Source of the DNA: CAYVAP01 sp964521065
Lineage (GTDB): Bacteria > Bacteroidota > Bacteroidia > J057
Reading direction: 5' to 3'
Length of the DNA: 33,956 nt
NCBI GenBank assembly: GCA_964521065.1
Contig: CAZFPQ010000049.1
Coordinates: 1-33,956 of the forward strand
Below the pieces are notes generated by a model. The model was given only the letters and a program-made list of their open reading frames with translations, searched no databases and was not told where the DNA came from. The translations under genes and the position numbers were made by a program. Shown piece by piece: positions 9,905-17,019 of the stretch (the stretch's first letter is position 1; each line of letters begins with the position of its first letter).

Positions 9905-9934
9905 CAAAAATAGGATTCCTGACATTCATTTCAA
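9905..9934 (-). promoter_or_regulatory. Bacteroidota-type promoter for the barrel-ruvA-sprA unit
   Basis: On the minus strand a -33 TTG (9934-9932, within TTTTG) is followed after 19 nt by TATTTTTG (9912-9905), matching the TAnnTTTG -7 box used by the Bacteroidota primary sigma factor. The start codon is at 9885, so the leader would be only about 12 nt. Confidence 0.65.
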
Positions 9935-9974
9935 AAGCTTGAAGCACCCCTGTCCTATCCACTTCCATAGCCAT

Positions 9975-12290
9975 ATGAAAAATCTTCTCTCTACCTTCCC
10001 ACAGAATTCCAAGAGGCTTAGCTTTCACGGATGTAATGGGCTGCGCATCCTAGTTGTAGGGTTATGCTACCTAGGTGGACTCATGCTTACCAGCTTTGCC
10101 CAACAAATTGAAGGAATCATTTATGATGTGGAGACCCAACGTCCCTTAAATGGGGTCCAGATAAATCATACCAGTCTTCCTTATCAAACCATTACAGATT
10201 CCTTGGGTAGATACCGCTTACGCTTACCCCAAGGAAGACACGAAATCCAGTTTAAACTGAAAGGATATGCGTCGACCAGTCGTTCAGTTATGCTACGCGA
10301 TGCTGTTCCCTTGATCGTTAGTCTCGGCTTGGACCCACTGGGATTCTTTCTACACCAAGGCCCCATTCATACGGCATCGGTTACTCCTTCAGACCCATTA
10401 GACCAGCCCCATGCCTATTCTATCCTAACCGAGACCCAGTTAGATATGTACCAAGTTAGGAGCGTTCCCGAAGGTTTAGATCAATTGATCGGGCTTTGGC
10501 AAGCCTCTCCCAGCCTGGGTATCAGTGCACATCGGCTCAGAGGCTGGTCCAATAGGCGACAAGTATGGCTGCTAGAGGGCATACGTCTTCTGTATTCACC
10601 TGGAGCGTATGGCTTAAATGGCTTAGACCCTCAACTGATCAAGCGAATTGAGGTAGCCAAAAACACTGGTTCAGTGTTGCATGGCGGGGGTGCAGTAGGA
10701 GGAAGCATCCATATGATTGGCTCTAGTGGGGCATACAGCCCGGGAGGATTCACCCTTAGGGGAAGGGGAAGAGTCAAGTATATGGGGGGAGACATGGAAC
10801 AAAGACTAAGAGGAGAACTAAGCATAGCTACGCCTCGCACCTTCATTCGCTTAGGCAGCAGCTGGAAGCGTTTTGGAGATCGCATAGCCGCTCCCCCTTT
10901 GGGAATACAATCCCCCAGTGCTTATGAAGAGTTAAACCTGGACTTTCAATATCGCTATCGGCTATCCAAGCAAGATGAGTTGACTCTTGCCTTGGTTCAC
11001 AGCGAGCAAACCGGTGTAGATAACTTGGAGCAGGTTTCGCAAAATCAATTCACTCAATGGGAGTTAACACCTAGAATAAGCACACTTGCCTACATAAGAT
11101 GGCTACGCAAGGGGCAGGGGCCGATTCCCAGTCAATGGAAAATCACCACCTCTGTTCAGCGAAGGGAGGAAGCGAGAAGTTCCCAACTCATTCAAGACCC
11201 TCGCACTTATCGCCTTGAAAATGAGCTTAATCGAGCAGGACTTGAGATTCGTGTAACCCATCAATGGCTCCACAATTGGCAGTCTACCACTGGCATAGAG
11301 GCTTATCGGGACCTTAACCAAAGCACGGGACTATGGAGAGACAGCCTAGCCAACCAAAGTGGGAGAGCCATAACCTTGCTTCCTAATGGAGCGATGGCTA
11401 GACAGGTAGCTCTTTTCTCCATGCATGAGCTAAGAACCCGGCGATGGCTGATTGTGGGAGGGGTGCGTATGCAGTTACAGCAAATGCTTGGGGTCGACTT
11501 TCTGGGAGATAGTTTAAGCAGCCTCTTTACCCCCATATCTGGTCACCTTGGGGTCAACTATCGAGTGGCTCCTGCACAGCGAGCCTATGCAAAAATAGAA
11601 ACCGGGGCTCGCCTTCCTCAATGGTATGAGTGGGAGCAATCGGCAAGTTTACCTAACAGCCTAGTCTTGCCCCAGCCGACTCTAGAGCCTGAAACTTTTG
11701 TACACCTTGAAGTAGGTTACAAGGTCAGGCAGGCTAACTGGGCCCTGTCAGTGGCAGGATTTCAAACACTCCTGCGTGGCGCTATAGAACTTGTACCAGC
11801 TACCTTAAACGGCGCCAGTTTGTATGAAGGCAGGAACTTATTTAAATACCAAAACCTTCATCATCAACGGGTCGTTGGCGGAGAAGTTGAACTATCAAGC
11901 CACATCGGTGCTTGGCGCCCCTACTTAGGACTTAACTATGCAGAAGGGATAGAACTAAGTGATCCGAAAGATCCTATTGCAGGACTTCCCCCATTGAATG
12001 GTCGATGGGGAATTAGGTATCAACAGGCTTCCTTTTACTTCATGCTAGAGGGTTCTGCCGCAGCTGCCCCCAATCGTTTGTCCACCATGGAGTTGATGCA
12101 ACCGGAGTTACTACCTGACAAATGGATCACGCTACATGCATATGCAGGATACAAGACCAACTGGTTCACATTTAGGGCAGGAGCCCTAAATCTTTTGGAC
12201 CAGAGCTATAGATACCATGGCTCCATCCTAGGCGCCTATGGACGTACATTTTGGGCTAACCTAGACTTGCCGATAGGGAGTCAAAAATAA
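9975..12290 (+). CDS. TonB-dependent receptor with N-terminal carboxypeptidase-like domain
   Basis: Outer-membrane active transporter driven by TonB/ExbBD; substrate unknown. I chose the ATG at 9975 (771 aa); an earlier in-frame ATG at 9939 would add 12 residues without improving the signal peptide. After a basic N-terminus the hydrophobic segment (LRILVVGLCYLGGLMLTSFAQ) ends near residue 42. A carboxypeptidase-regulatory-like fold spans about 45-118 (IEGIIYDVETQRPLNGV onward), the plug about 143-250 (including LEGIRLLY and a glycine-rich HGGGAVGGSIHM), and a 22-strand barrel the rest, ending in GRTFWANLDL. It has no SusD partner, so it looks like a cofactor or metal receptor rather than a glycan SusCD system. 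It is divergent from the barrel gene (about 90 bp between starts) and convergent with the next gene, 8 bp away. No matching metabolic gene is nearby to suggest a substrate. Confidence 0.88.
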   Translation: MKNLLSTFPQNSKRLSFHGCNGLRILVVGLCYLGGLMLTSFAQQIEGIIYDVETQRPLNGVQINHTSLPYQTITDSLGRYRLRLPQGRHEIQFKLKGYASTSRSVMLRDAVPLIVSLGLDPLGFFLHQGPIHTASVTPSDPLDQPHAYSILTETQLDMYQVRSVPEGLDQLIGLWQASPSLGISAHRLRGWSNRRQVWLLEGIRLLYSPGAYGLNGLDPQLIKRIEVAKNTGSVLHGGGAVGGSIHMIGSSGAYSPGGFTLRGRGRVKYMGGDMEQRLRGELSIATPRTFIRLGSSWKRFGDRIAAPPLGIQSPSAYEELNLDFQYRYRLSKQDELTLALVHSEQTGVDNLEQVSQNQFTQWELTPRISTLAYIRWLRKGQGPIPSQWKITTSVQRREEARSSQLIQDPRTYRLENELNRAGLEIRVTHQWLHNWQSTTGIEAYRDLNQSTGLWRDSLANQSGRAITLLPNGAMARQVALFSMHELRTRRWLIVGGVRMQLQQMLGVDFLGDSLSSLFTPISGHLGVNYRVAPAQRAYAKIETGARLPQWYEWEQSASLPNSLVLPQPTLEPETFVHLEVGYKVRQANWALSVAGFQTLLRGAIELVPATLNGASLYEGRNLFKYQNLHHQRVVGGEVELSSHIGAWRPYLGLNYAEGIELSDPKDPIAGLPPLNGRWGIRYQQASFYFMLEGSAAAAPNRLSTMELMQPELLPDKWITLHAYAGYKTNWFTFRAGALNLLDQSYRYHGSILGAYGRTFWANLDLPIGSQK

Positions 12291-12298
12291 ATAGGAGC

Positions 12299-13123
12299 CT
12301 ATTCAAGTAGGCTGCTCAGATCCATCAAGTCGGTGTCGACCGCCGCATAACGAGACATCGCCTCTGCATAACGTTGGGCTTCTTTTTGATCTTCAAAAGT
12401 TCCCAACACCAATTTGTAAACAGGCTTAGTCGCGTCTCCAGGTTCGGAATAAACATACATTTTTCCGGGCCAGATTCTTTCCAGCCTGCGCATCGCACGC
12501 TCTAACTGAAGCTTTTGCTCAAAGCTGCCTGCCAAAAGGCCTAAGGTCTGGCTGCCTTTAGCTGACTGATTGAGGCTGCCTAAACTATAGCTTTCAAGTC
12601 CAGCTACTTTTCGCTGAGCATATAGACTTGGCGTAGCGAGATTCAAGCTCAATGGGGCTTGAACTGGACGCTTAACCGCTAAGTGCTTAGGAGTGGGGGG
12701 GTGAACCCGCTTCTCATAGCGCCGAAGCATGGTCGAAAGAGTCTTAGGAGCCACGAAACCTTCTACGCTTCCCATGAGCCTTCCTTGTGGATGGACGAAA
12801 AGGAGGGTAGGCAAGCTAGACAGTTGGTAGCGAAGCCGAGCTGGTTGCGTTAAGCTATCCAGGCCAACAAAAGTGATCAAATAATGATCATGTATCAGTT
12901 GTCTGAGGCCTTTATCCTGCCAGGTTTGTTTCTCCATATCTCGGGCACTGCCATCACTTTTGCCATAGATATAAACCAATAAAGGTCTATCAGCAAGTTT
13001 GGCGGCGACCTGTGCTTCAGACAAGGTGCCCTGAAAAATAGACAGGGGAGGACTGGCAAAAGCGTTTTGAGAAAACAGGAATCCAATAAAGATGGCGATC
13101 CCGATAGGTATCCGGATGGGCAT
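12299..13123 (-). CDS. Exported thioredoxin-fold protein lacking cysteines, fused to a SPOR domain
   Basis: A 274-residue protein with a signal peptide (1-23, ending NAFA). Residues about 30-135 look like a thioredoxin-fold domain: LLVYIYGKSDGSARDMEKQTW occupies the active-site helix position and SSLPTLLFVHPQGR is the cis-proline strand. The usual CxxC is replaced by GSAR, and the whole protein has no cysteine, so it cannot be a disulfide oxidoreductase. After a Pro-rich linker, residues about 190-270 match a SPOR repeat (GLLAGSFEQ, then YKLVLGTFEDQKEAQRYAEAM), a domain that binds denuded peptidoglycan at division sites. The combination suggests a periplasmic scaffold or chaperone-like binding protein recruited to the septum; that role is inferred. 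The start ATG at 13121-13123 gives a clean signal peptide. Convergent with the TonB receptor. Confidence 0.75.
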   Translation of the reverse strand: MPIRIPIGIAIFIGFLFSQNAFASPPLSIFQGTLSEAQVAAKLADRPLLVYIYGKSDGSARDMEKQTWQDKGLRQLIHDHYLITFVGLDSLTQPARLRYQLSSLPTLLFVHPQGRLMGSVEGFVAPKTLSTMLRRYEKRVHPPTPKHLAVKRPVQAPLSLNLATPSLYAQRKVAGLESYSLGSLNQSAKGSQTLGLLAGSFEQKLQLERAMRRLERIWPGKMYVYSEPGDATKPVYKLVLGTFEDQKEAQRYAEAMSRYAAVDTDLMDLSSLLE

Positions 13124-13449
13124 AAATGGATGAATTGACGGTCCTAAATAAGAGCAAAGAAGGGAGCGAGGAGGTTAATTTTATTTTTTTCCTAAAAAGG
13201 AAAAGGACAAACAGGTTTGGTCTGGTATTTGAGTAATCAGAAAGTTTTGCCAAGATAAGAGCAAAATTTCAATTCCAGTAATATCTCAATAAAATAATTG
13301 CTCCAGATTCGGTCTTTTATCTCCCAAATTCTTACATCTGGCCCTCCCTTCAAGCAGTTGAATATTCACGCAATAATCTTGATCTTGGAGTGACCCAGTC
13401 ACAGCTAGCTTGTCCTAAGGTAGGACACGGGTTAAAAAGATCTACAATT
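13124..13449. other. Intergenic region with three adjacent palindromes
   Basis: This 326-bp gap holds the divergent upstream regions of the thioredoxin/SPOR and coiled-coil genes. No full TTG/TAnnTTTG promoter is seen. It contains an AT-rich stretch (about 13172-13205) and, close to the plus-strand start, three abutting palindromes at 13390-13427: GTGACccaGTCAC, AGCTAGCT and TGTCCTAaggTAGGACA. They could be operators or leader hairpins of the downstream gene. Confidence 0.5.
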
Positions 13450-14190
13450 ATGAAATTTTCATTACCTCTCCTTGCCTTCTGTACCCTCTTTGCAATTGGC
13501 CTCACTCCTCTAAAGGCACAAGACGCGATAGAAGGCAATTTTACCTACATGAAAAAGGCAACTGTTCCAGGTGTCTCCATTGTAATCATGGGGAATCCAT
13601 CAAATGTGGAATCAGTGGTCAAAGCAGCCTTTAAAGAAAATGCCAAAGCACGCGCACGCAGCCAAAAAGGGATGACATCCTTCGAGGAAACACGATTTTC
13701 TCCTATCTCCTCAGAGGAGTACAGTTACTACTTTACCTTTGAAAAACCTACTCGAAAAGACAAAGACCACACCCAAATCAACCTTTTCCTGCAGGACCAG
13801 AACCAGGCATTCGTGACTTCAGTAAGCAATCCAAGAACCATTGCCAATGCAAAGAACTGGCTAGCTGACCTTGAGCTAGAAACCAAGGTATATGAAATGA
13901 ACTTGGTTATCGAAGACCAGAGAAAGCTGTTGGAAAAAACAGTACAAAAAGAGCATGATTTGATTTCAGACTCCACCAAGCTTCAGAGAGACCTGTCAAA
14001 CCTCCATCAAGACATTTCAGACAACAAAGAGGACTTGGCTCACCAACGTGACCTTATCAAAGAGGAGCAAGACAAACTCGAATCATTTGAACTGAAGATG
14101 AAGGGACTTCGTGAGGAAAGAGATGTGATGAAGGACGCTCGTCGTCGGGTTCAGCGTACTGTGAATACCGAGTCAGGAAACAATAACTGA
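13450..14190 (+). CDS. Exported coiled-coil protein of unknown function
   Basis: A 246-residue protein that I do not recognise. The ATG at 13450 gives a typical signal peptide (MKFSLPLLAFCTLFAIGLTP to about residue 23, cleaved after LKAQ); an earlier in-frame start at 13390 would put 20 polar residues before it and is rejected. Residues about 24-135 look like a small globular domain (VPGVSIVIMGNPSNVESVVKA, later YYFTFEKPTRK and INLFL strands). Residues about 140-235 are strongly charged and heptad-like (EDQRKLLEKTVQKEHDL and onward), predicting a long coiled coil, perhaps for oligomerisation or anchoring in the periplasm. The tail is Asn-rich. The gene stands alone, with palindromes in its leader and a strong terminator after it. 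Confidence 0.75.
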   Translation: MKFSLPLLAFCTLFAIGLTPLKAQDAIEGNFTYMKKATVPGVSIVIMGNPSNVESVVKAAFKENAKARARSQKGMTSFEETRFSPISSEEYSYYFTFEKPTRKDKDHTQINLFLQDQNQAFVTSVSNPRTIANAKNWLADLELETKVYEMNLVIEDQRKLLEKTVQKEHDLISDSTKLQRDLSNLHQDISDNKEDLAHQRDLIKEEQDKLESFELKMKGLREERDVMKDARRRVQRTVNTESGNNN

Positions 14191-14237
14191 TTCTACCGGG
14201 ATAAGCCCTCAAGGGGACAAAATTTAGAATGGGTATC

Positions 14238-14267
14238 AAGGGATTCGGGAAACCGGGTCCCTTTTTT
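14238..14267 (+). terminator. Intrinsic terminator of the coiled-coil gene
   Basis: Stem GGGATTCGG (14240-14248) pairs with CCGGGTCCC (14253-14261), with two G-U pairs and a GAAA loop, followed by six T residues (14262-14267). It lies 50 bp past the stop codon. Confidence 0.85.
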
Positions 14268-14406
14268 GTTTGATCACGCAACTCTGAGATATGGAAGCAT
14301 CCAACGTAAGCCCCTAGCCATCCATTCATTACCCGAATACTCGCGCGCATTTTCAGGCTTAAGCACTTGGACATGAGAATGTGGGATCCGACGGTACAGG
14401 CTATGG

Positions 14407-15573
14407 TCAAATAACATATAGATCTGACCGAAACTGATCCTCTTCTCGTTGCCATGCTTCAGACTCAACGGAGTCTGGGGAATCGCCCCAGCGATGCACA
14501 AAATCATAGGCCCAATATCGCCCCTGGTTCTTTTTCATGAACCGTTTCGATTCAGACTTCACGATACCGACTGCTTCCTGATAACTAGGATGGTTAATCA
14601 GTTCATTTTGGTATAGAAAGTCATATAAATAGTACCCTCCCCAAAGGGTCAAGGCCACTTTGAATCGCAGATCGAGTACCAAACCACGCTTCTTAGAAAG
14701 ATAGACTCGGAAGGGTTTGAGCTCTAACTCAAAGAAACTGCCAAGGCTTTGTAGTCTCTTGCTCTGCCGCTGCTTTTGGAGATGAGCCATCAAAGAACCC
14801 CAAATTTCAATGCTGAGGGCAAAGGGAAAACCACGCTTAAGCATATAGCGCAAAAAGCACATTTGCAGGACTATGAGTGCGGATTCGGGGTCTCGCCGAA
14901 ATAAAGTAGGAACCTGATCTCGCAATCGCCTCTCGTCATCTGGGAAAAGGCCTCTTTGGACCAAACTGAGAAACTCTGTCTCCTGGTTAAATTCATAGGG
15001 AGCCAATTCCGTGGCGATCTCCTCCCAGTTTACAGACTTTCCTTGGCCTTTAGCAGCCTCAAACACTCCCTGCAGGTGATGATAGATATGATAAATGGCC
15101 AAATCCTCTTCTGAACCTTTAATCAGCTTTCGGCTAGCCTTTATGCTTTCATAGATCTGTTGACAGAGTTCGACGACATCCTTGGTATAGCCATAATACA
15201 GTGCTTTTTGAATACACAGCATGAACTCATCAAACTGCTGATCTGGGGTTTGAGCCATATCCAACAGGGCTCTTTTTACCTGATCTCCTTGCTTAAAATA
15301 GCAATAAACATCGATCAAGCGCATAAAGATGAACCCTCTGGTCTGTTCATAGTAGGCAGGATGAACCTCCCGAATCAACTGAGTAAATTGATCAACCTTA
15401 TCGAAGAGCTTTGCCTTGAAATGATGCCCGGTGATTTCTAGAATCACTTCTTCTACGTTGTACTCACTCACTACCGCAGGAGGCAGTGGCTTGGAGAAGA
15501 TCTCCATGGCATCATCAAAAATGTCTAAGACATTTCGACGCTGATAAGCATCCCAAAAAAGTTCGAAATCCAT
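14407..15573 (-). CDS. Hypothetical cytoplasmic helical protein
   Basis: 388 residues, family not recognised. No signal peptide; the ATG at 15573-15571 begins MDFELFWDAYQRRNVLDIFDD. The sequence is rich in Leu, Glu, Tyr and aromatic residues and looks almost wholly alpha-helical. The first 250 residues have TPR- or HEAT-like spacing (for example FMRLIDVYCYFKQGDQVKRA and ALYYGYTKDVVELCQQIYES). A modestly hydrophobic stretch near 310-330 (VALTLWGGYYLYDFLYQ) is probably buried, not membrane. No catalytic motif is visible. It is divergent from the DUF3810 gene, with only 51 bp between the starts, so the two may share control through the inverted repeat there. It converges on the coiled-coil gene at 14190. 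Confidence 0.7.
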   Translation of the reverse strand: MDFELFWDAYQRRNVLDIFDDAMEIFSKPLPPAVVSEYNVEEVILEITGHHFKAKLFDKVDQFTQLIREVHPAYYEQTRGFIFMRLIDVYCYFKQGDQVKRALLDMAQTPDQQFDEFMLCIQKALYYGYTKDVVELCQQIYESIKASRKLIKGSEEDLAIYHIYHHLQGVFEAAKGQGKSVNWEEIATELAPYEFNQETEFLSLVQRGLFPDDERRLRDQVPTLFRRDPESALIVLQMCFLRYMLKRGFPFALSIEIWGSLMAHLQKQRQSKRLQSLGSFFELELKPFRVYLSKKRGLVLDLRFKVALTLWGGYYLYDFLYQNELINHPSYQEAVGIVKSESKRFMKKNQGRYWAYDFVHRWGDSPDSVESEAWQREEDQFRSDLYVI

Positions 15574-15589
15574 GAAGCAGGGGTGGTTC

Positions 15590-15608
15590 TGTAGGGACTG
15601 TACCTACA
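15590..15608. promoter_or_regulatory. Inverted repeat between divergent genes (candidate operator)
   Basis: TGTAGG (15590-15595) and CCTACA (15603-15608) form a perfect 6-bp inverted repeat with a 7-nt spacer inside the 51-bp gap between two divergent start codons. Size and location fit a dimeric repressor site, but no regulator gene is near. Confidence 0.3.
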
Positions 15609-15624
15609 TACTTAAGGCATAGCC

Positions 15625-16809
15625 ATGAGATTCTCAACCATTATGCGAAATTTATGGGAAAATTACCCAAAACACATGCCTCGCATATTTAAATCCTTTG
15701 ATGCAAATAAAAAAATCAGGTGGACTTGGCTGGGGCTAGGGCTTTTTACCTTCTTTCTTAATAATCTTTTTCACCGAAACCCTTATTTCTGCGAGGTTGT
15801 TTACAGCCGAGGGTTCTTCTTGATATTCCGTAATCTTTGGGACTATACATTAGGATGGTCACCTCTCCCTTGGTTGTACACAATTTTCCTCTTAGGGCTT
15901 GGGAGCTTTGCATGGAAAAAGTTCAAGCAAAAGCCCCTCAAAAAGGAAGCGACTCGCTCTAACCGCTGGCGAAAGCGCTTGATTGGCCTAGCAGCATTCT
16001 TCGCAGCCCTCTATACCTTGTTTTATTTCATGTGGGGGTTCAACTATGCTCGGCGCCCAATTGAGGAACAACTTCAACTCCCAAGCATTAAGGCTGACGC
16101 AGGCGGACTCAACCAGGAATTTCAGGAGGCCACGCAAGCATTGCTCACAGCCTACGATGAATTATCCAAGGATCGAGGCCAAAGAAGTAATCCTTTGGCG
16201 GAAGGTGATCTGCCTAAAGGGTTAGAAGAGCAGATCCGAATTCGGTTAACTGATACATTAGAAGCCATGGGATATCCTAGTCCAGGCCGCGTTCGGGTCC
16301 GAAGAATATTTCCTCCTGGATTATTGATGCAGCTAGGAGCCAGTGGAATTTACATTCCCTTTTTAGGGGAAGGTCACCTAGATGCAGCGCTACCTCCGGT
16401 ACTTTGGCCCGAGGTCATGGCGCATGAAATGGCACATGGATACGGCTTTGGAGAGGAAGGCAGCTGTAATTTCTGGGCTGTACTAGTCACTACTGGTAGT
16501 TCGAATGCTGCGGTGAGATATTCGGGATATCTGGCTTACTGGATTGAGGTAGCTCGAATGTATCGCAGACTGGCCCCTGGAGCTTATCAATTAGAAAGAG
16601 GGAAGCTTCCAGAAGGTATTCGAGCAGACCTAGCCGCCATCAATGAGACCTATAAAAAATATCCCGGCCTATTCCCTCAGTTTTACCACTGGGTATATGA
16701 CAGCTACCTTAAAAACCAGGGAATCAAAGCTGGGATCAAGAGCTATAGCCAAGTGGTTCAGCTTAGGATGGCTTGGGAGAAAAAATTAGCTACCCAAGAC
16801 GAAAGGTAG
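15625..16809 (+). CDS. DUF3810 family membrane protein with zinc-protease-like HExxH motif
   Basis: A 394-residue inner-membrane protein of the DUF3810 family (PF12725), common in Bacteroidota and Firmicutes and of unknown function. Three hydrophobic segments are seen at about 33-48, 82-97 and 118-137; the rest is a soluble domain. It contains HEMAHGYGFGEEGSCNF at 267-283: an HExxH zinc-binding motif followed by Glu277/Glu278, as in gluzincin-like metalloproteases, so membrane-tethered proteolysis is plausible but not proven. ATGs at 15625, 15643 and 15676 all precede the first membrane segment; I kept the first. The stop codon is immediately followed by the 7-bp tandem repeat at 16810. Confidence 0.85.
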   Translation: MRFSTIMRNLWENYPKHMPRIFKSFDANKKIRWTWLGLGLFTFFLNNLFHRNPYFCEVVYSRGFFLIFRNLWDYTLGWSPLPWLYTIFLLGLGSFAWKKFKQKPLKKEATRSNRWRKRLIGLAAFFAALYTLFYFMWGFNYARRPIEEQLQLPSIKADAGGLNQEFQEATQALLTAYDELSKDRGQRSNPLAEGDLPKGLEEQIRIRLTDTLEAMGYPSPGRVRVRRIFPPGLLMQLGASGIYIPFLGEGHLDAALPPVLWPEVMAHEMAHGYGFGEEGSCNFWAVLVTTGSSNAAVRYSGYLAYWIEVARMYRRLAPGAYQLERGKLPEGIRADLAAINETYKKYPGLFPQFYHWVYDSYLKNQGIKAGIKSYSQVVQLRMAWEKKLATQDER

Positions 16810-16872
16810 CTATGGGCTATGGGCTATGGGCTATGGGCTATGGGCTATGGGCTATGGACTATGGACTATGGA
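16810..16872 (+). repeat. Heptamer tandem repeat, nine units
   Basis: Six exact copies of CTATGGG (16810-16851) are followed by three copies of CTATGGA (16852-16872), 63 bp in total. The array starts at the first base after the DUF3810 stop codon. Seven is not a multiple of three, but the array lies outside the reading frame. Confidence 0.95.
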
Positions 16873-16885
16873 ATAGAACAATTTC

Positions 16886-16950
16886 TCCGACTCCCCCCTT
16901 AACTCCTTAACTCCTTAACTTCCTTAACTCCCTAACTTCCCCCCCTTCTT
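16886..16950 (+). repeat. Pyrimidine-rich octamer-like repeats (CTTAACTC family)
   Basis: After the heptamer array the top strand becomes almost pure C/T/A, with degenerate tandem copies of CCTTAACT (8-9 bp spacing) between C runs. The reverse complement, GTTAAGGA-like, also occurs at 23060-23095, so this appears to be a dispersed intergenic repeat type. Confidence 0.7.
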
Positions 16951-16956
16951 CCAAAG

Positions 16957-16993
16957 CAAAAACTCCGACTCACCTAAAAAGGCAAGCCGGAGT
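16957..16993 (-). terminator. Intrinsic terminator of gldJ
   Basis: On the minus strand ACTCCG and CGGAGT (16993-16988 and 16967-16962) form the base of a hairpin whose inner arms GCTTGCC and GGTGAGT also pair with G-U wobbles, giving a 13-bp stem with a T-rich loop, followed by TTTT. It lies 27 bp past the gldJ stop. Confidence 0.8.
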
Positions 16994-17019
16994 CATATGA
17001 GTTACGATTAGCTTAAGAT

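Noticed and set aside
13390..13449. Earlier start of the coiled-coil protein
   Set aside because: It lies within palindromic leader DNA and would displace the signal peptide that starts at 13450.
14057..14507. Minus-strand ORFs between the coiled-coil and helical genes
   Set aside because: They overlap both neighbours and the terminator hairpin, and show no domain or start-site support.
16810..16872. CRISPR array
   Set aside because: Units are 7 bp with no spacers and there are no cas genes; this is a simple tandem repeat.
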